NCBI GenBank assembly: GCA_017513085.1
Contig: JAFWDK010000019.1
Coordinates: 62,001-126,000, forward strand
Origin: Clostridiales bacterium
GTDB lineage: Bacteria > Bacillota > Clostridia > Saccharofermentanales > Saccharofermentanaceae
DNA: 64,000 nt
Direction: 5' to 3'
In this document: positions 63,901 through 64,000 of the stretch, piece after piece
How positions within the stretch are numbered: the first letter of the stretch is position 1
Layout of the letters: every line of letters starts with the position of its first letter
The notes under the pieces: generated by a model
Seen by the model: the letters and a program-made list of their open reading frames with translations, nothing else
Database searches by the model: none
What the model was told of the DNA's origin: nothing
Made by a program: the position numbers and the translations under genes

Positions 63901-64000
63901 TTAAAGACCTGAAGACAGTCTTTCAAAAAAATCATGCATCTCTTCGGGAGTTTTCTCCTCGTACTGCGTCAGCCACTGACGCACGAGGAAGTAAGAAGAC
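63901..64000 (-). CDS. partial gene, possible TetR-type regulator (C-terminus)
   Basis: Only the last 32 codons are inside the window; the gene enters from the right edge on the reverse strand and stops at 63903-63901 (TAA). The visible sequence, FLVRQWLTQYEEKTPEEMHDFFERL in the relevant frame, resembles the C-terminal helix of TetR-like regulators of the DhaS type. Too short for a firm call. It converges on the ABC-F gene with 7 nt between stops. Confidence 0.35.
   Translation of the reverse strand, partial: SSYFLVRQWLTQYEEKTPEEMHDFFERLSSGL

Noticed and set aside
1..64000. CRISPR, prophage or insertion sequence
   Set aside because: I saw no regularly spaced repeats, integrase, transposase or terminal repeats; gene content is housekeeping and conserved.

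Overview
The window looks like a chromosomal segment from a low- to mid-GC Firmicute of the class Clostridia. The evidence is the tmk-darA-holB-ricT cluster with trmN6-rsmI nearby, a DnaE-type replicase, sigma-A promoters with many extended -10 (TGnTATAAT) elements, AGGAGG-type ribosome binding sites, a low-GC-Gram-positive ferredoxin and a ChvE-type sugar ABC system. I cannot name the genus. Almost all of the DNA is coding; no stretch over 300 bases lacks a gene. I see no prophage, insertion sequence, CRISPR array or rRNA, and one tRNA (Gln, CTG anticodon).

Left part (1-10.1 kb): dnaE (cut by the edge) and uvrB, then two tiny proteins (one HTH), the metG-tatD operon, and a Y-family polymerase with its YolD-like partner. 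uvrB and polY both carry the same variant LexA-like box at the predicted transcription start. 10.2-16.2 kb: a four-gene forward operon (nucleosidase-like, spore-photoproduct-lyase-like radical SAM, zinc-ribbon membrane protein, short-chain dehydrogenase) runs head-on into three tandem paralogous zinc-ribbon/coiled-coil/membrane proteins. This is the least explained region. 16.4-29.1 kb: an SGNH hydrolase, rho with a very long charged insert, mreB, a TraX-like membrane protein, leuS followed by a LuxE-LuxC fatty-aldehyde pair, and a PAS-GGDEF-EAL protein with a decayed GGDEF signature.

29.1-41.5 kb, all on the reverse strand: from upstream to downstream, a degenerate sialate-esterase-like protein, an AraC regulator, folE-folP-folB-folK, an Arg/Asn-rich protein, tmk-darA-holB-ricT, a multi-pass membrane protein, a ferredoxin, trmN6 and rsmI. 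41.7-46.0 kb: an HTH protein, an orphan DeoR regulator with a strong promoter, tRNA-Gln with its own promoter and terminator, a family-4 uracil-DNA glycosylase, an Smr protein, an apparently leaderless pseudouridine synthase gene and a J-like membrane protein.

46.0-64 kb: a surface-glycan operon (multi-pass membrane protein, two GT2 glycosyltransferases, UDP-galactopyranose mutase), a ChvE-GguA-GguB sugar importer, a polyphosphate pair (ppk1 with an Ppx/GppA-HD protein), leuC-leuD-leuB, and on the forward strand a small zinc-ribbon protein and an ABC-F ATPase. The right edge cuts a reverse-strand gene. Start codons were moved inward from the longest open frame wherever a ribosome binding site, promoter or family alignment favoured it.
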